A stretch of 59,313 nucleotides of DNA from a virus, in IMG/VR virus record IMGVR_UViG_3300037327_000208, positions 1-59,313 of that record; one strand, 5' to 3'. The translations under genes and the position numbers were made by a program. Positions 48,756-58,074 of the stretch are shown piece after piece. Numbering within the stretch: position 1 is the first letter of the stretch; every line of letters starts with the position of its first letter. Below the pieces are notes generated by a model. It saw only the letters and a list, made by a program, of their open reading frames with translations. It was not told where the DNA came from and made no database searches.

Positions 48756-51700
48756 ATGGGTAATCCTTTTAAATTATTTTTTGGCTTTGCTTTTGGATGG
48801 TTAGTTCCAGAGTTGCCAAAACAAGAAATCGGTATTGATGTAACTAAAGCTAACACTGATGCAAATGTACCAGTTCTATATGGTCGTGGATATGGCGCTG
48901 GTTTGCTGGTATATCAGGCAACCAATGATGCTGATAGTGACGATATAAAAAATGACTTATTGCATCAAGTTATCGTATGGGGTGAGGGGCAATGCGGGGG
49001 CATAACTACAAACTTTGTAGACGATGAAGAATCATCATCATCACGCTTTACGTTGCCAGGTGGCCGTGTATACCACGCAAGAAATTTTACAAACGGCATT
49101 GCCAATTTTAATGACCCACTGTTTACGGCATCTGGTAAGCGATCTACAGACACTTTTAATGGCAAATTAGTTTCATACGTGCGTTGTGAAATGGTGCCTG
49201 ATGTTTGGCAAGGACAACCCGATCACAAGGCAGAGTGGACAGGGCGCTTAATATCAACTCCTTCCGGCGGTGCACTTACTGCATCAGAGAACCCTTCTAG
49301 CCAGCTATACGATTTACTAAAATCTGACGTGTACGGAAAGGGACTATTAACATCAAAATTAAGTGTTAGTAGTTTTCAAACAGCTAAAAATTATTGTGAC
49401 ACAAACGTTGAAAAATTCCCTGGCAGCGGAACCAGTCGTAAATTATTCACAAGCAATGTCAGATTAGATACTAGCAACACTGTGCTTGATAACGTCAACA
49501 CGCTACTTAGATCAATGCGAGGGTTTCTATTCCACAGCGATGGAAAGCTAAAGTTATTGATTGAAAAAGATGATGCTCCCGTTGACTTCTCACTAGACGA
49601 AAATGAAAAAGGGTTTATACAATGGGGAGACATAAGCAACTCCAGCAAGTCTAATCGATATAACCGCGTAATTTGTCGCTATACGGATCCCGATTCTGGT
49701 TGGACGAAGCAAGAGGCTATTTATCCTGAGCCCGGTAGCGAACGAGAAGCAGAATTACTAGCAGAAGATAACGGCGTTATACTCGAAAAATCTATTACGC
49801 TTGATACTTGTATTTATTACAACGAAGCGCATAAACACGCATCAACTATTTTAGAAGTGAGTAGGCAGCAATTAAGAACATCAATTATATGGGGTCCAGA
49901 GGCCAGCATTTTAGAGGTCGGCGATATTTTACCCGCATATAGATTATCAACAGGCTGGGCCGGCAAATTATTCAGAATTGAAAGCGTTGAAAAATCACTA
50001 AGCACAGGTGAAGTATCACTTAGACTTAGAGAGCACCAACCGTACATTTACGACGATCAAAACACAGGCGATAAACCTGAGCTACCTGACACGACGATCA
50101 CCTATGACAGACCAGCAACACCAACAAACTTATCTGTAAGTGACGTGTATAACGATTTCTCCCAAGTTGTTATTACATGGGATAGCAGTACAACCGATCA
50201 TCAAATAGTGATTACTGGTTCTGATAATAATCAACTTGTAAACTCACAAATAAGCGGTAAAAGCTTTTCAATTAATCAGTTTAAAATTGATACTTATTCA
50301 CTTCGATTATTTGCATTGGGAGGTCTAGGGCGGCGTTCTTTGGCTGCCATACTTTCATTTGATATAACTATTCGCGCAACTGACACAAACTCGCCTGTTA
50401 TTATTGTAACACCAGGTGAAATACTTGTTACGCCGCCTAAACCTTTGGCATTAATCGATATTTACGAAGGTGTTTATACAACAAATTCAAATTTAGACCC
50501 TAACTCTGATCCGCTATCATCATTTATAGCGCTGGCCGATGGCAGAAGCTTAAACATTCCTAGTCCAGCAGATGGCCAGACGTATTACCTTTGGTATCGA
50601 TTAAAAACCATTCAAGGGCTAGGCGTTTGGTTAATGATAGAAGTGACTGGGCATGGCTTAAATGAAACTAATTTTTCTAACGAGTTGCAACTTAAAATAG
50701 AAAAAGATCGCAAATCGATAGAAGAACTCGAACTCGATATACCCAATGTAGTAGCAGACCGCAAAGCACTCAGAAGTTTTCAACTTGATGTACCCAACAT
50801 ACAAGACAACATAAACAAAACTAATTTAGAGCTGATAAACTTAGCTAGCGGTAAGTTCAATCTTGAAAAAGAATACAGTGAGCGTCTAGCTAACAACGAC
50901 CGATTGATAGACGCATCTGTTTACATAGACCAAGACACGGGTGTAATAATAAATCGCGCGTTTGCTTTTACTGAAAAATCTTTTTCACAAGCAGAAATAC
51001 TGATAGACGGTGTTAATGCAAAAATTGATTTAGAAGTAGAAAAGGTAGAAGTATTAGATAAAAAAATTATCGCTTCGGATGCGGCTATTGTGCTACAAGC
51101 GGGTGAAATAAATCAACGCGCTACTTATTCAGAACTCAGCACAGAAATTGCAGGCGCGTTGGCTTCGCTTACACCTGTCTACTCATGGCAGTTTAACAAT
51201 GATAAAGAAAATTATTCTGGTGTCACGCATGATACGCGGGGCTACGTGTCTTGTACTGCAAGTTCGCCTGCTGTTGCACCCGATGTAGAGTACACATCAG
51301 AAGAATACCCCACGTTTAAAATGCTGGTCCGACTCAGGGAAGGCGGTACTTGGAACGGCTCAGTACAAAGCAATCTTGGAGCAACCCCTGTACCTGAGCC
51401 TAGTGCTGAGGATGTGTGGGAAGTACGAACAGTAAAAAGCACTGACACAGGCACAGTGACATCACTAGAATTTGATTTGGGCGATGTAGACATCGACTAC
51501 ATTGAAGTCGCCAAGCAGGGCGCGAATGACATTGCTTTAGAAGATTTAGTGGGCCGTGTCACAGTTGCAGAAAGTACCCTAAGTGCCATAGATGGTGAGT
51601 ACATCACCAGCATCATTACCACTTGGTACGATATGGGCGCGGTCATCAACTCTGATGTTGCTTTTCAGATTGACTCGTTTGACTCAAAAGCAGGTATCAC

Positions 51701-54700
51701 AGCTACTTTACAAGAGCTGGATACTGAGGGAACTATTGCAAAAGCCAGCTCTGCACAGCTATGGGTTGATGCAGCAAGCGAAACCATAACGGCAGCTATA
51801 TCTTCGTTCAACCAAGAGCAGGGCATTACCAGCGTCACCCAAGAATTAAATGCGGTACGTGGTTCGATAACAAATCAAGCATTGGCTATTGGCGGCTTGG
51901 GTAAGGAGTACACGGTATTTGGGTTGGCGCTTGTAGACCAAGAATACTACATGCACTTAATCCGAAATGACTTGGAGACAGGTGATGCCGTTATTGCGTT
52001 GGCTAACAGCGAAACGCGGGCGTATATAGACGATGAAAACACCGCTATTGCAGAGCGAACAACTGCGCTGATAGCTATTGGGGGTGAAAAATCACAGGCT
52101 TCAATTGATATACTAGAGCAATCAAGAGCCAATGATAAGTTGGCGCAAACGATACTCAATACTAGTTTGAAGTCTAGTATTGAACTCGAAGGCACGCTTA
52201 GAGAATCGTCGATTGACTCTATCAGCACTACTATTTCTGATGATAAAAAAGCACAAGCGGTTATCAGTGACAACTTACGTTCTAGCATTGAAGAGGAAGG
52301 TGAGTTGCGTACCGCTTCTATTGAATCAGTTAGTGGCACTATTGCTACTAAAGAAGCAGCGCAAGCTACTATTAATGACACGTTAACATCCAGTATAGAA
52401 CTGGAAGGCGAAACTAGATTGGCTTCTATTAAGACAGTCAACGAAACCATTGTTAATCAAGAAGCTGCGCAAGCAACAGTCAGTAATAACCTTTTATCGG
52501 TAATTACTAGGAACGGTAAAACTGGCTCAGATCTAGAATTAGCCCAACTCGACCAAGAGTATTTCGCGCACTTAATTAGAAATGATTTGAACACAGGTGA
52601 TGCGGTCATTGCTTTGGCTAACTCGCGGCTTAGAACGTATGTAGATGATGAAAACACATCATACGCAGAAGAAGTCACAGAGCTTATGGCTCGAAGCGGT
52701 CAAAAATCGCAAGCATCAGTGGACATACTTACCCAAGCTATTTCAAATGAAACATTTGCTAGGGCGTTAGAGCTTAAAACGTATAAAGCCGAAGTTGTTA
52801 CAGATTTAGAAACAGTAACCGCCAGTGCAAAAGAATTTACGTTAGCCACAGTGGGGTATTGCGTTGTAAACGGTAAGGTTAATGGGGACATTAACAAAGG
52901 CCAATGCGATATTTCAGGTGGTGAGTGGCGACAGTTACCGTTATCCGAAGCAATGGATAAAGTACAAGTTACTATCACTAATGCAGATGGTACTACTACT
53001 ACAGCTAACTCTGGCACGTATTTCCAAGTACTACAAAATGCTTTGGGCACTTTAGAAGCCAACGCTTTTTTAGGTGTCAATGTTGATGGAGAAGTAACAG
53101 GTGTTACTGCTAGTGATGGTACGCCTTTAGGCAGCACATTAACGCTACGCGGTGACAGTATTAAATTGGTGGCTGCGGATATTAATGCTGCGCCATTTGT
53201 AGAGTACGATGCTGTTAATAACCACGCTATTATTAGAGGTCAGTTAATCCTTGGTGACGGTAAAGTTATCAACAACAATGAGGATATTAAAGCCGAAGAT
53301 GGCGACACTATCTTTGAGATTTATAGATACAGTCCTGATGGCACTTCTGATTTCAACTCTGACCTTAGACTAACAGATTACTTTAGACAAACAGCCGTAG
53401 TAACCAATGGTAATGCTGCGAATTGGAGTGATTCAGTAAGAATACGAATTGACGGTTATTCCCCAGTCAAAGGCGTAGATTATGATGACGGTATAAACGG
53501 AAACAATGTAATAGTTCAGTACAACTCAGAAAACGTCAGCACGGGTTGGACAGTACATTATGTAGGTGGTCATAAATGGATCCGTACTTCCGTCGATGAT
53601 GGTAATGGCAATTTTACAGCAGGTAATGCTGCCAAGTTTATTCCAGAAGAAGGTGTCGAATACACCGTTAAAGACGGTGTAAGTAGCTATCTCCACATTA
53701 AGTATTCAGATGATAATGAAACTTTTACGGCTGATAACGGAGAAACACTAGGTATATATATAGGTACTTATGTTGACAATACATTAAAAGACTCTGATGT
53801 CTTTAGTAGATACAAGTTCCGTAAATATATTGGGGATAAGGGGGACACTCCTGTAGTTGGCTCTGATTTTTATGTACAAGACGGTTCATTTAAAAGCTTT
53901 GTGTTTAAAACGTCTGCTAGTAAACCTTCATCGCCTACAGGCGGCTCTTTTAATGGCTCTGATGAAACGTCACCGTCAGGCTGGCGTGACGATCCTTACT
54001 TCACAGAAGGCCAGATAACTTGGGTAAGTTCTGCGCTCTACACACATACAAATAATGACGATGAAGATACGTGGTCAAATGCAGGATGGTCTACGCCTGC
54101 TGAATACAGCAAAAAAGGTGAGGATAATTTACAGTACAAAATACGAGTCAAAAACGGAACAGTATTAAAAAATGGTGTGGGTTCGATAGAGCTTAGAGCA
54201 TCTGCAATATCTGGCAGTCTCCAAGGGGATTTAACCGAAGGTGACATTCGTTTGTTCAACGCCGATACCAACCAAGATTTCCAGTTTACTGAATATTTCA
54301 GTGCTAATGGTGCAGGCACGTCTACGGCTGTTGATGGTTTTTTAAATGTCGTATTAAAGAGTGCGAGTACGGGATACATCTACGACTCAGTAACACTGAC
54401 TAATGTGCTTGATGGCCATAACCCTGTTCGGGGCGAGGACTACTACGTTCAAGATGGTTCATTTAGGAGCTTTATTTTTAAAACGGCTGCATCAATTCCA
54501 ACGGGTGATGACTTAGCTACAGGGGGTTCTTTTAACGGCACTACTGAAACATCGCCTACAGGCTGGAAAGACAACCCATACTTTACAGAAAATCAGACTA
54601 CTTGGGTTAGCTCTACATTTTATGTACACACGAATAATAAAGATGAAGATACATGGTCAAATACTGGATGGTCTGCCCCCGCTGAATACAGCAAGAAGGG

Positions 54701-55862
54701 TGAAGCGGGTAGAAGTGTTGCTACCATTGAAAAAGATGGGGAGCAGGTCACTATATCGTACGATGACGGCTCTCCTGATGATACGTTCACTGTTGAAAAT
54801 GGCACTTCTCCTACCCCATTAAGCGTGACAAGTGTTGTAAAAAATGGACTAAACACTACTGTCACCTTATCTGATGATGCGGGCAGTTCTTTTATAATAA
54901 CTGATGGGGGGGCAGGCCGAGGAATAGATACAGTAACTAAAAATGGTGAAACTGTAACGGTTACTTTTGATGATGATAGCCCTAACCAAACTTTCACTGT
55001 TATTGATGGTGCTTCGGGTTCTGGCTGGTACACCATAGTTGGAAATGAAGGTTTGTTTCCTGCTGATTCAGTGGCGACTCAAGAATTTAAAGATAAAACG
55101 GGTCGGCCACCTATTCAAGATGACCATTTAACTTACGTCAACGATGATAACTCAGTCAGTAGTGTCAAACGATTTACGGGTAGCGGATGGTCGGCACCTA
55201 CGCTTGTTATCAATGGTGACTTGCTTACGAAAGGTACGGTCAGTGCTGACAGAATTGTCGCTAATACAGAGATAGAAGCGCCTACTATTACGGGTGGTAA
55301 GTTACAAACTTCATCTGAGGATGAAGATTTTAGAACGATTGTACACGATGACGGCACTTACGCTTTATGGATAGGTGAAGGCGCTAAAACAGATGCTAAC
55401 TCTACATTCCATATCAAGAAAAATGGCGAGGGTTTTATTAAAGGCGAGTTTTTCCAAGGACAAATAAGTAGAGAAAGATCTAAGGTCGACACTAACGGAA
55501 AATCTGCCACGGCTACCGGACATAAAAGCGCAGGACGTACCGTAGAAGTAACAGGTAGTTTTCTGTATGCAATGTCTTTTTACTCAGGCACCAAGAAACA
55601 ACCTTTAAGCGTAACTTTTAGGTTTAAGAGAGGGACTACAGTCATCGAGTCTGGTACTTTTCCTGTTCAATTATTCCAAGAAGAAGAAGACCGCAATTTT
55701 AATGGGCAGTATTCTTTGAATTTAGGCATAACTACTTTTGATGAGAATACTGTAGACGGGGAAACCTACGCATACACGTTTGAGATAACTACAAACCTTC
55801 CATATGATCCATCTCAAACCCTAAGAACTTCGGTAAAGACCTACGAAAACTTAATCGGGTAA
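48756..55862 (+). CDS. Tip attachment (J-like) host specificity protein, 2368 aa
   Basis: The first 500 or so residues follow lambda J (KQEIGIDVTKANTDANVPVLYGRGYGAG, VIWGEGQCGG). Then come FN3-like and jelly-roll regions, a coiled coil near 640-780, and two internal duplications. One is a block with DQEY(Y/F)-x-HLIRNDL-TGDAVIALANS (starts near residues 1057 and 1266). The other is a block with YVQDGSF(K/R)SF through GW(S/T)-x-PAEYSKKGE (near 1705 and 1895). Short SSIE-x-EG-x-x-R-x-(A/S)SI units repeat in between. These parts should form the trimeric shaft and receptor-binding tip. The C-terminus reads IYASP-like strands. Confidence 0.92.
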   Translation: MGNPFKLFFGFAFGWLVPELPKQEIGIDVTKANTDANVPVLYGRGYGAGLLVYQATNDADSDDIKNDLLHQVIVWGEGQCGGITTNFVDDEESSSSRFTLPGGRVYHARNFTNGIANFNDPLFTASGKRSTDTFNGKLVSYVRCEMVPDVWQGQPDHKAEWTGRLISTPSGGALTASENPSSQLYDLLKSDVYGKGLLTSKLSVSSFQTAKNYCDTNVEKFPGSGTSRKLFTSNVRLDTSNTVLDNVNTLLRSMRGFLFHSDGKLKLLIEKDDAPVDFSLDENEKGFIQWGDISNSSKSNRYNRVICRYTDPDSGWTKQEAIYPEPGSEREAELLAEDNGVILEKSITLDTCIYYNEAHKHASTILEVSRQQLRTSIIWGPEASILEVGDILPAYRLSTGWAGKLFRIESVEKSLSTGEVSLRLREHQPYIYDDQNTGDKPELPDTTITYDRPATPTNLSVSDVYNDFSQVVITWDSSTTDHQIVITGSDNNQLVNSQISGKSFSINQFKIDTYSLRLFALGGLGRRSLAAILSFDITIRATDTNSPVIIVTPGEILVTPPKPLALIDIYEGVYTTNSNLDPNSDPLSSFIALADGRSLNIPSPADGQTYYLWYRLKTIQGLGVWLMIEVTGHGLNETNFSNELQLKIEKDRKSIEELELDIPNVVADRKALRSFQLDVPNIQDNINKTNLELINLASGKFNLEKEYSERLANNDRLIDASVYIDQDTGVIINRAFAFTEKSFSQAEILIDGVNAKIDLEVEKVEVLDKKIIASDAAIVLQAGEINQRATYSELSTEIAGALASLTPVYSWQFNNDKENYSGVTHDTRGYVSCTASSPAVAPDVEYTSEEYPTFKMLVRLREGGTWNGSVQSNLGATPVPEPSAEDVWEVRTVKSTDTGTVTSLEFDLGDVDIDYIEVAKQGANDIALEDLVGRVTVAESTLSAIDGEYITSIITTWYDMGAVINSDVAFQIDSFDSKAGITATLQELDTEGTIAKASSAQLWVDAASETITAAISSFNQEQGITSVTQELNAVRGSITNQALAIGGLGKEYTVFGLALVDQEYYMHLIRNDLETGDAVIALANSETRAYIDDENTAIAERTTALIAIGGEKSQASIDILEQSRANDKLAQTILNTSLKSSIELEGTLRESSIDSISTTISDDKKAQAVISDNLRSSIEEEGELRTASIESVSGTIATKEAAQATINDTLTSSIELEGETRLASIKTVNETIVNQEAAQATVSNNLLSVITRNGKTGSDLELAQLDQEYFAHLIRNDLNTGDAVIALANSRLRTYVDDENTSYAEEVTELMARSGQKSQASVDILTQAISNETFARALELKTYKAEVVTDLETVTASAKEFTLATVGYCVVNGKVNGDINKGQCDISGGEWRQLPLSEAMDKVQVTITNADGTTTTANSGTYFQVLQNALGTLEANAFLGVNVDGEVTGVTASDGTPLGSTLTLRGDSIKLVAADINAAPFVEYDAVNNHAIIRGQLILGDGKVINNNEDIKAEDGDTIFEIYRYSPDGTSDFNSDLRLTDYFRQTAVVTNGNAANWSDSVRIRIDGYSPVKGVDYDDGINGNNVIVQYNSENVSTGWTVHYVGGHKWIRTSVDDGNGNFTAGNAAKFIPEEGVEYTVKDGVSSYLHIKYSDDNETFTADNGETLGIYIGTYVDNTLKDSDVFSRYKFRKYIGDKGDTPVVGSDFYVQDGSFKSFVFKTSASKPSSPTGGSFNGSDETSPSGWRDDPYFTEGQITWVSSALYTHTNNDDEDTWSNAGWSTPAEYSKKGEDNLQYKIRVKNGTVLKNGVGSIELRASAISGSLQGDLTEGDIRLFNADTNQDFQFTEYFSANGAGTSTAVDGFLNVVLKSASTGYIYDSVTLTNVLDGHNPVRGEDYYVQDGSFRSFIFKTAASIPTGDDLATGGSFNGTTETSPTGWKDNPYFTENQTTWVSSTFYVHTNNKDEDTWSNTGWSAPAEYSKKGEAGRSVATIEKDGEQVTISYDDGSPDDTFTVENGTSPTPLSVTSVVKNGLNTTVTLSDDAGSSFIITDGGAGRGIDTVTKNGETVTVTFDDDSPNQTFTVIDGASGSGWYTIVGNEGLFPADSVATQEFKDKTGRPPIQDDHLTYVNDDNSVSSVKRFTGSGWSAPTLVINGDLLTKGTVSADRIVANTEIEAPTITGGKLQTSSEDEDFRTIVHDDGTYALWIGEGAKTDANSTFHIKKNGEGFIKGEFFQGQISRERSKVDTNGKSATATGHKSAGRTVEVTGSFLYAMSFYSGTKKQPLSVTFRFKRGTTVIESGTFPVQLFQEEEDRNFNGQYSLNLGITTFDENTVDGETYAYTFEITTNLPYDPSQTLRTSVKTYENLIG

Positions 55863-55892
55863 TAATTTTAATAACACAAGAGGAATACAAAT

Positions 55893-56843
55893 ATGAGTTG
55901 GTTGAGCTTTAACGTCACCATCGACAACGCAGGTAGAGTCACACGTAACAGTGGCGACCCCATAGCTAACGTATTAGAAGGGCAGGCGTTGATTATAAGT
56001 GGAAACTTATATCAAATACTCACCACATCTTCTGAGGATTTTACTATTGAAGGCTGGTCGGGTACTACGACAGCAGATGCAGTAATATTACCAACAGTGG
56101 GTGATGTGGTATCTGCTGCTAGAAAGCTGACAGAAGTATCGATTTTTGCCAATAACTTGTACGGACAGCTTGTGGGACTGGCAACGGGTACAGGTACTAA
56201 GACATTGACGGGCGCAGATGGTGTTGACCATCAAATTAAAACATTTCCGCAGCTCAAGTTAGATACCGCTACTTCGTTTAATGAGTTCGGTTTAGGTACT
56301 CCTAACGCACGTTTGTCAACTGACTTAAATCTTGAAAATGTTGGAAGCACAGTAAGATTTACCACCGCAACAGCAAATACACCTACGAACTTTGGGACTT
56401 GTTACGTAGGTGGCTATAATAATACTAACACCACTCAATTAGTGGTTTCAACAAGCCAGAGGCAAGCATTTTTTAGGAATAAAACTAACGGTACTTGGAA
56501 CACATGGCAAGAGCTATTTCATACTGAAAACACTAACTTTAATGTGTTTGGTGGTGTAGCACAAGGTGACATACTCGCTTCAGGAGAAGCAGTATCGACT
56601 ACTGAAGCTCGTTTTTACTTGCCAATCAATTCTAAAACCACACCACAATCAATAACGGTTAATTCTACATTTGACATTGCTCATGGATCTTCGATAGAAG
56701 TGGTTGCTGTCACTCCTACATTAATGAGCCTTTCAGGTGGCAAAATAGCGGTGCTAAAGGTTGAGACTTCAGGATTAACAGAAGACGATCAATATAACTT
56801 GAGAGCAAGATTCGCAGATTCAAAAATAACGGTGAACTTCTAA
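55893..56843 (+). CDS. Tail fibre with pyocin knob domain
   Basis: The 316-aa protein has an N-terminal attachment region (GLATGTGTKTLTGADGVDHQIK), then a pyocin-knob domain (FNEFGLGTPNARLSTDLN, FFRNKTNGTWNTWQELFHTEN), and a C-terminal beta domain. Knob domains sit on phage and pyocin fibres and often bind sugars. A good ribosome site (GAGGAATAC) precedes ATG 55893. It overlaps the next gene by one base. Confidence 0.85.
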   Translation: MSWLSFNVTIDNAGRVTRNSGDPIANVLEGQALIISGNLYQILTTSSEDFTIEGWSGTTTADAVILPTVGDVVSAARKLTEVSIFANNLYGQLVGLATGTGTKTLTGADGVDHQIKTFPQLKLDTATSFNEFGLGTPNARLSTDLNLENVGSTVRFTTATANTPTNFGTCYVGGYNNTNTTQLVVSTSQRQAFFRNKTNGTWNTWQELFHTENTNFNVFGGVAQGDILASGEAVSTTEARFYLPINSKTTPQSITVNSTFDIAHGSSIEVVAVTPTLMSLSGGKIAVLKVETSGLTEDDQYNLRARFADSKITVNF

Positions 56844-57430
56844 TGACTACTATATACAAACAGATTGACGCAGAAACAATACAGTTCTTTACTACTAACG
56901 AAGATGGCTCTGTCACTAATGGTCCAATTGTTAAGGGTAGAACTCGCACAAGACAAGTGCAAATTGGCACTGAGCAAGTGGAGTCAGGTAGTGAGCAAGT
57001 TGAGAACGGTACTGACGATAAAGGTAACGTAATATTTGAAACGGTAATCACGTACATAACTGAGCCTGTATTTGAAACTGAAACTTACAGCCCTTGGGAC
57101 GAGTTGATGCTAACGGAGCCAACGATTGAGCCTATCCCGCAGTCAGTTCTTGATGCAGAACTAGTCGAAGCATTTAAACGCTCAAGACAGACCGCCATTG
57201 CTAACGCTGTTGTGACTACAGAAGCGGGGAATCAATACGATGCAGATGAGACTAGTGTAATCAGACTGGGCGGGGCAATCACTAGATACGCAGGTAAAGC
57301 AGGGACTACAAAAGTATTTTGGTCGCTTGCTGATACAGCTACAGGGTTTATGTCCGAAGTGACGCTAGCGGATTTGAAAGAAGCTCACGCGTTAGCGGTG
57401 GATAACATCACCGCAGTTTGGGGTAGCTAG
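56843..57430 (+). CDS. DUF4376 tail fibre-associated protein
   Basis: The 195-aa protein ends in a DUF4376 domain (about residues 115-190: RQTAIANAVVTTEAGNQYDADET, GKAGTTKVFWSLADT, VTLADLKEAHALA). DUF4376 proteins lie next to fibre genes and are thought to be fibre chaperones or tips. The N-terminus contains small near-repeats (QIGTEQVESGSEQVENGT). It is the last phage gene before the att site. Confidence 0.8.
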   Translation: MTTIYKQIDAETIQFFTTNEDGSVTNGPIVKGRTRTRQVQIGTEQVESGSEQVENGTDDKGNVIFETVITYITEPVFETETYSPWDELMLTEPTIEPIPQSVLDAELVEAFKRSRQTAIANAVVTTEAGNQYDADETSVIRLGGAITRYAGKAGTTKVFWSLADTATGFMSEVTLADLKEAHALAVDNITAVWGS

Positions 57431-57562
57431 TAATAACAGTAAAATTATAAGTTATTATCTCGCGTGCGAATTAGGTGTGAATTGTAAGGGGTTTCAGGGG
57501 GTGGTGAGGGGGTGGTACTTACCCCAAACCCCGTATTTAGTGGGGTCTGAGGGGTACTTAAG
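57431..57562. other. Prophage right-end noncoding region
   Basis: The 132 bp between the last phage gene and ssrA are G/C-rich in purine/pyrimidine tracts. A hairpin is visible at 57520-57556 (TACCCC, AA, ACCCC, loop, GGGGT, CTGA, GGGGTA). It could be a terminator for ssrA carried by the phage, although it lacks a T run. No other feature is seen. Confidence 0.45.
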
Positions 57563-57590
57563 TGGTGGAGCTGGCGGGACTCGAACCCGC
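57563..57590. other. att copy within ssrA, right end of prophage
   Basis: These 28 bp are the 3' end of the functional tmRNA gene and repeat exactly at 18502-18529. Integration here leaves ssrA intact. Confidence 0.9.
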
Positions 57591-57920
57591 GTCCAGAACA
57601 CGTCAACTGTCGGTACTACATGCTTATTTTGTCTTTTATTTAACTACGTGGAACTCCGACAAACAGGATTTCGTTGCAGCTGGCCTAATACTATTTCGCG
57701 GTTCACCCTTAGACAAGGTTCCCTCGCTATCCTGCTGGGATGACCTTCCGAACCTCTACTAGCAGAAAAAGTATGAGTGGAAGGGCACTGCCGGTTATTA
57801 AGCGGCTAGTGCGTAGTTTTCGTCGTTTGCGACTATTTAAATGCGGCTTTTATAGAGGCAAACCGCTCCTCTGCATGCACCTAAAGCGTCTAGAGTCCTG
57901 TCGAATCCAGAATCAGCCCC
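57563..57920 (-). ncRNA. ssrA: tmRNA (transfer-messenger RNA)
   Basis: The minus strand encodes a complete tmRNA of about 358 nt. The 5' end is GGGGCTGATTCTGGATTCGA, and the 3' end is a T arm (GCGGGTTCGAGTCCCGC), acceptor strand and encoded CCA. The tag reading frame follows the resume site GTCGCAAACGAC and encodes ANDENYALAA and tandem stops TAA-TAA, identical to the E. coli tag. It rescues stalled ribosomes with SmpB. The 3' end is the attachment site used by all mobile elements in this window. Confidence 0.97.
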
Positions 57921-57951
57921 AAGGCGTTGGTTGCAAACTCCCAACGAACGT

Positions 57952-57979
57952 ATTCTAGCATAAGCTGGTTGGCCGTGAA
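57952..57979 (-). promoter_or_regulatory. Putative ssrA promoter
   Basis: TTCACG (57979-57974) and TAGAAT (57957-57952) on the minus strand are 16 bp apart. They lie 32 bp upstream of the mature tmRNA 5' end, leaving a short leader to be trimmed by RNase P. Confidence 0.6.
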
Positions 57980-58074
57980 TACATTGTTTATGAAAATGTT
58001 GTCACAAACCTTGTGTGTGTTGTGTCTAACCCAGTATATTGCTTACAAATTACGCATAACTAGCAGACTCTGAT

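Larger units (their letters stand above)
18502..57590. mobile_element. Lambda-like siphoprophage with HK97-type head, integrated in ssrA
   Basis: Direct 28-bp ssrA-derived repeats bound about 39 kb of contiguous phage genes. Modules for integration, recombination, immunity, replication, late control, lysis, packaging, head, tail and host recognition are all present, and none of the key genes is visibly broken. The leftward and rightward early operons diverge from cI/cro at about 27.8 kb. The tape measure of 802 aa and the tail chaperone frameshift indicate a long non-contractile tail. Confidence 0.93.
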
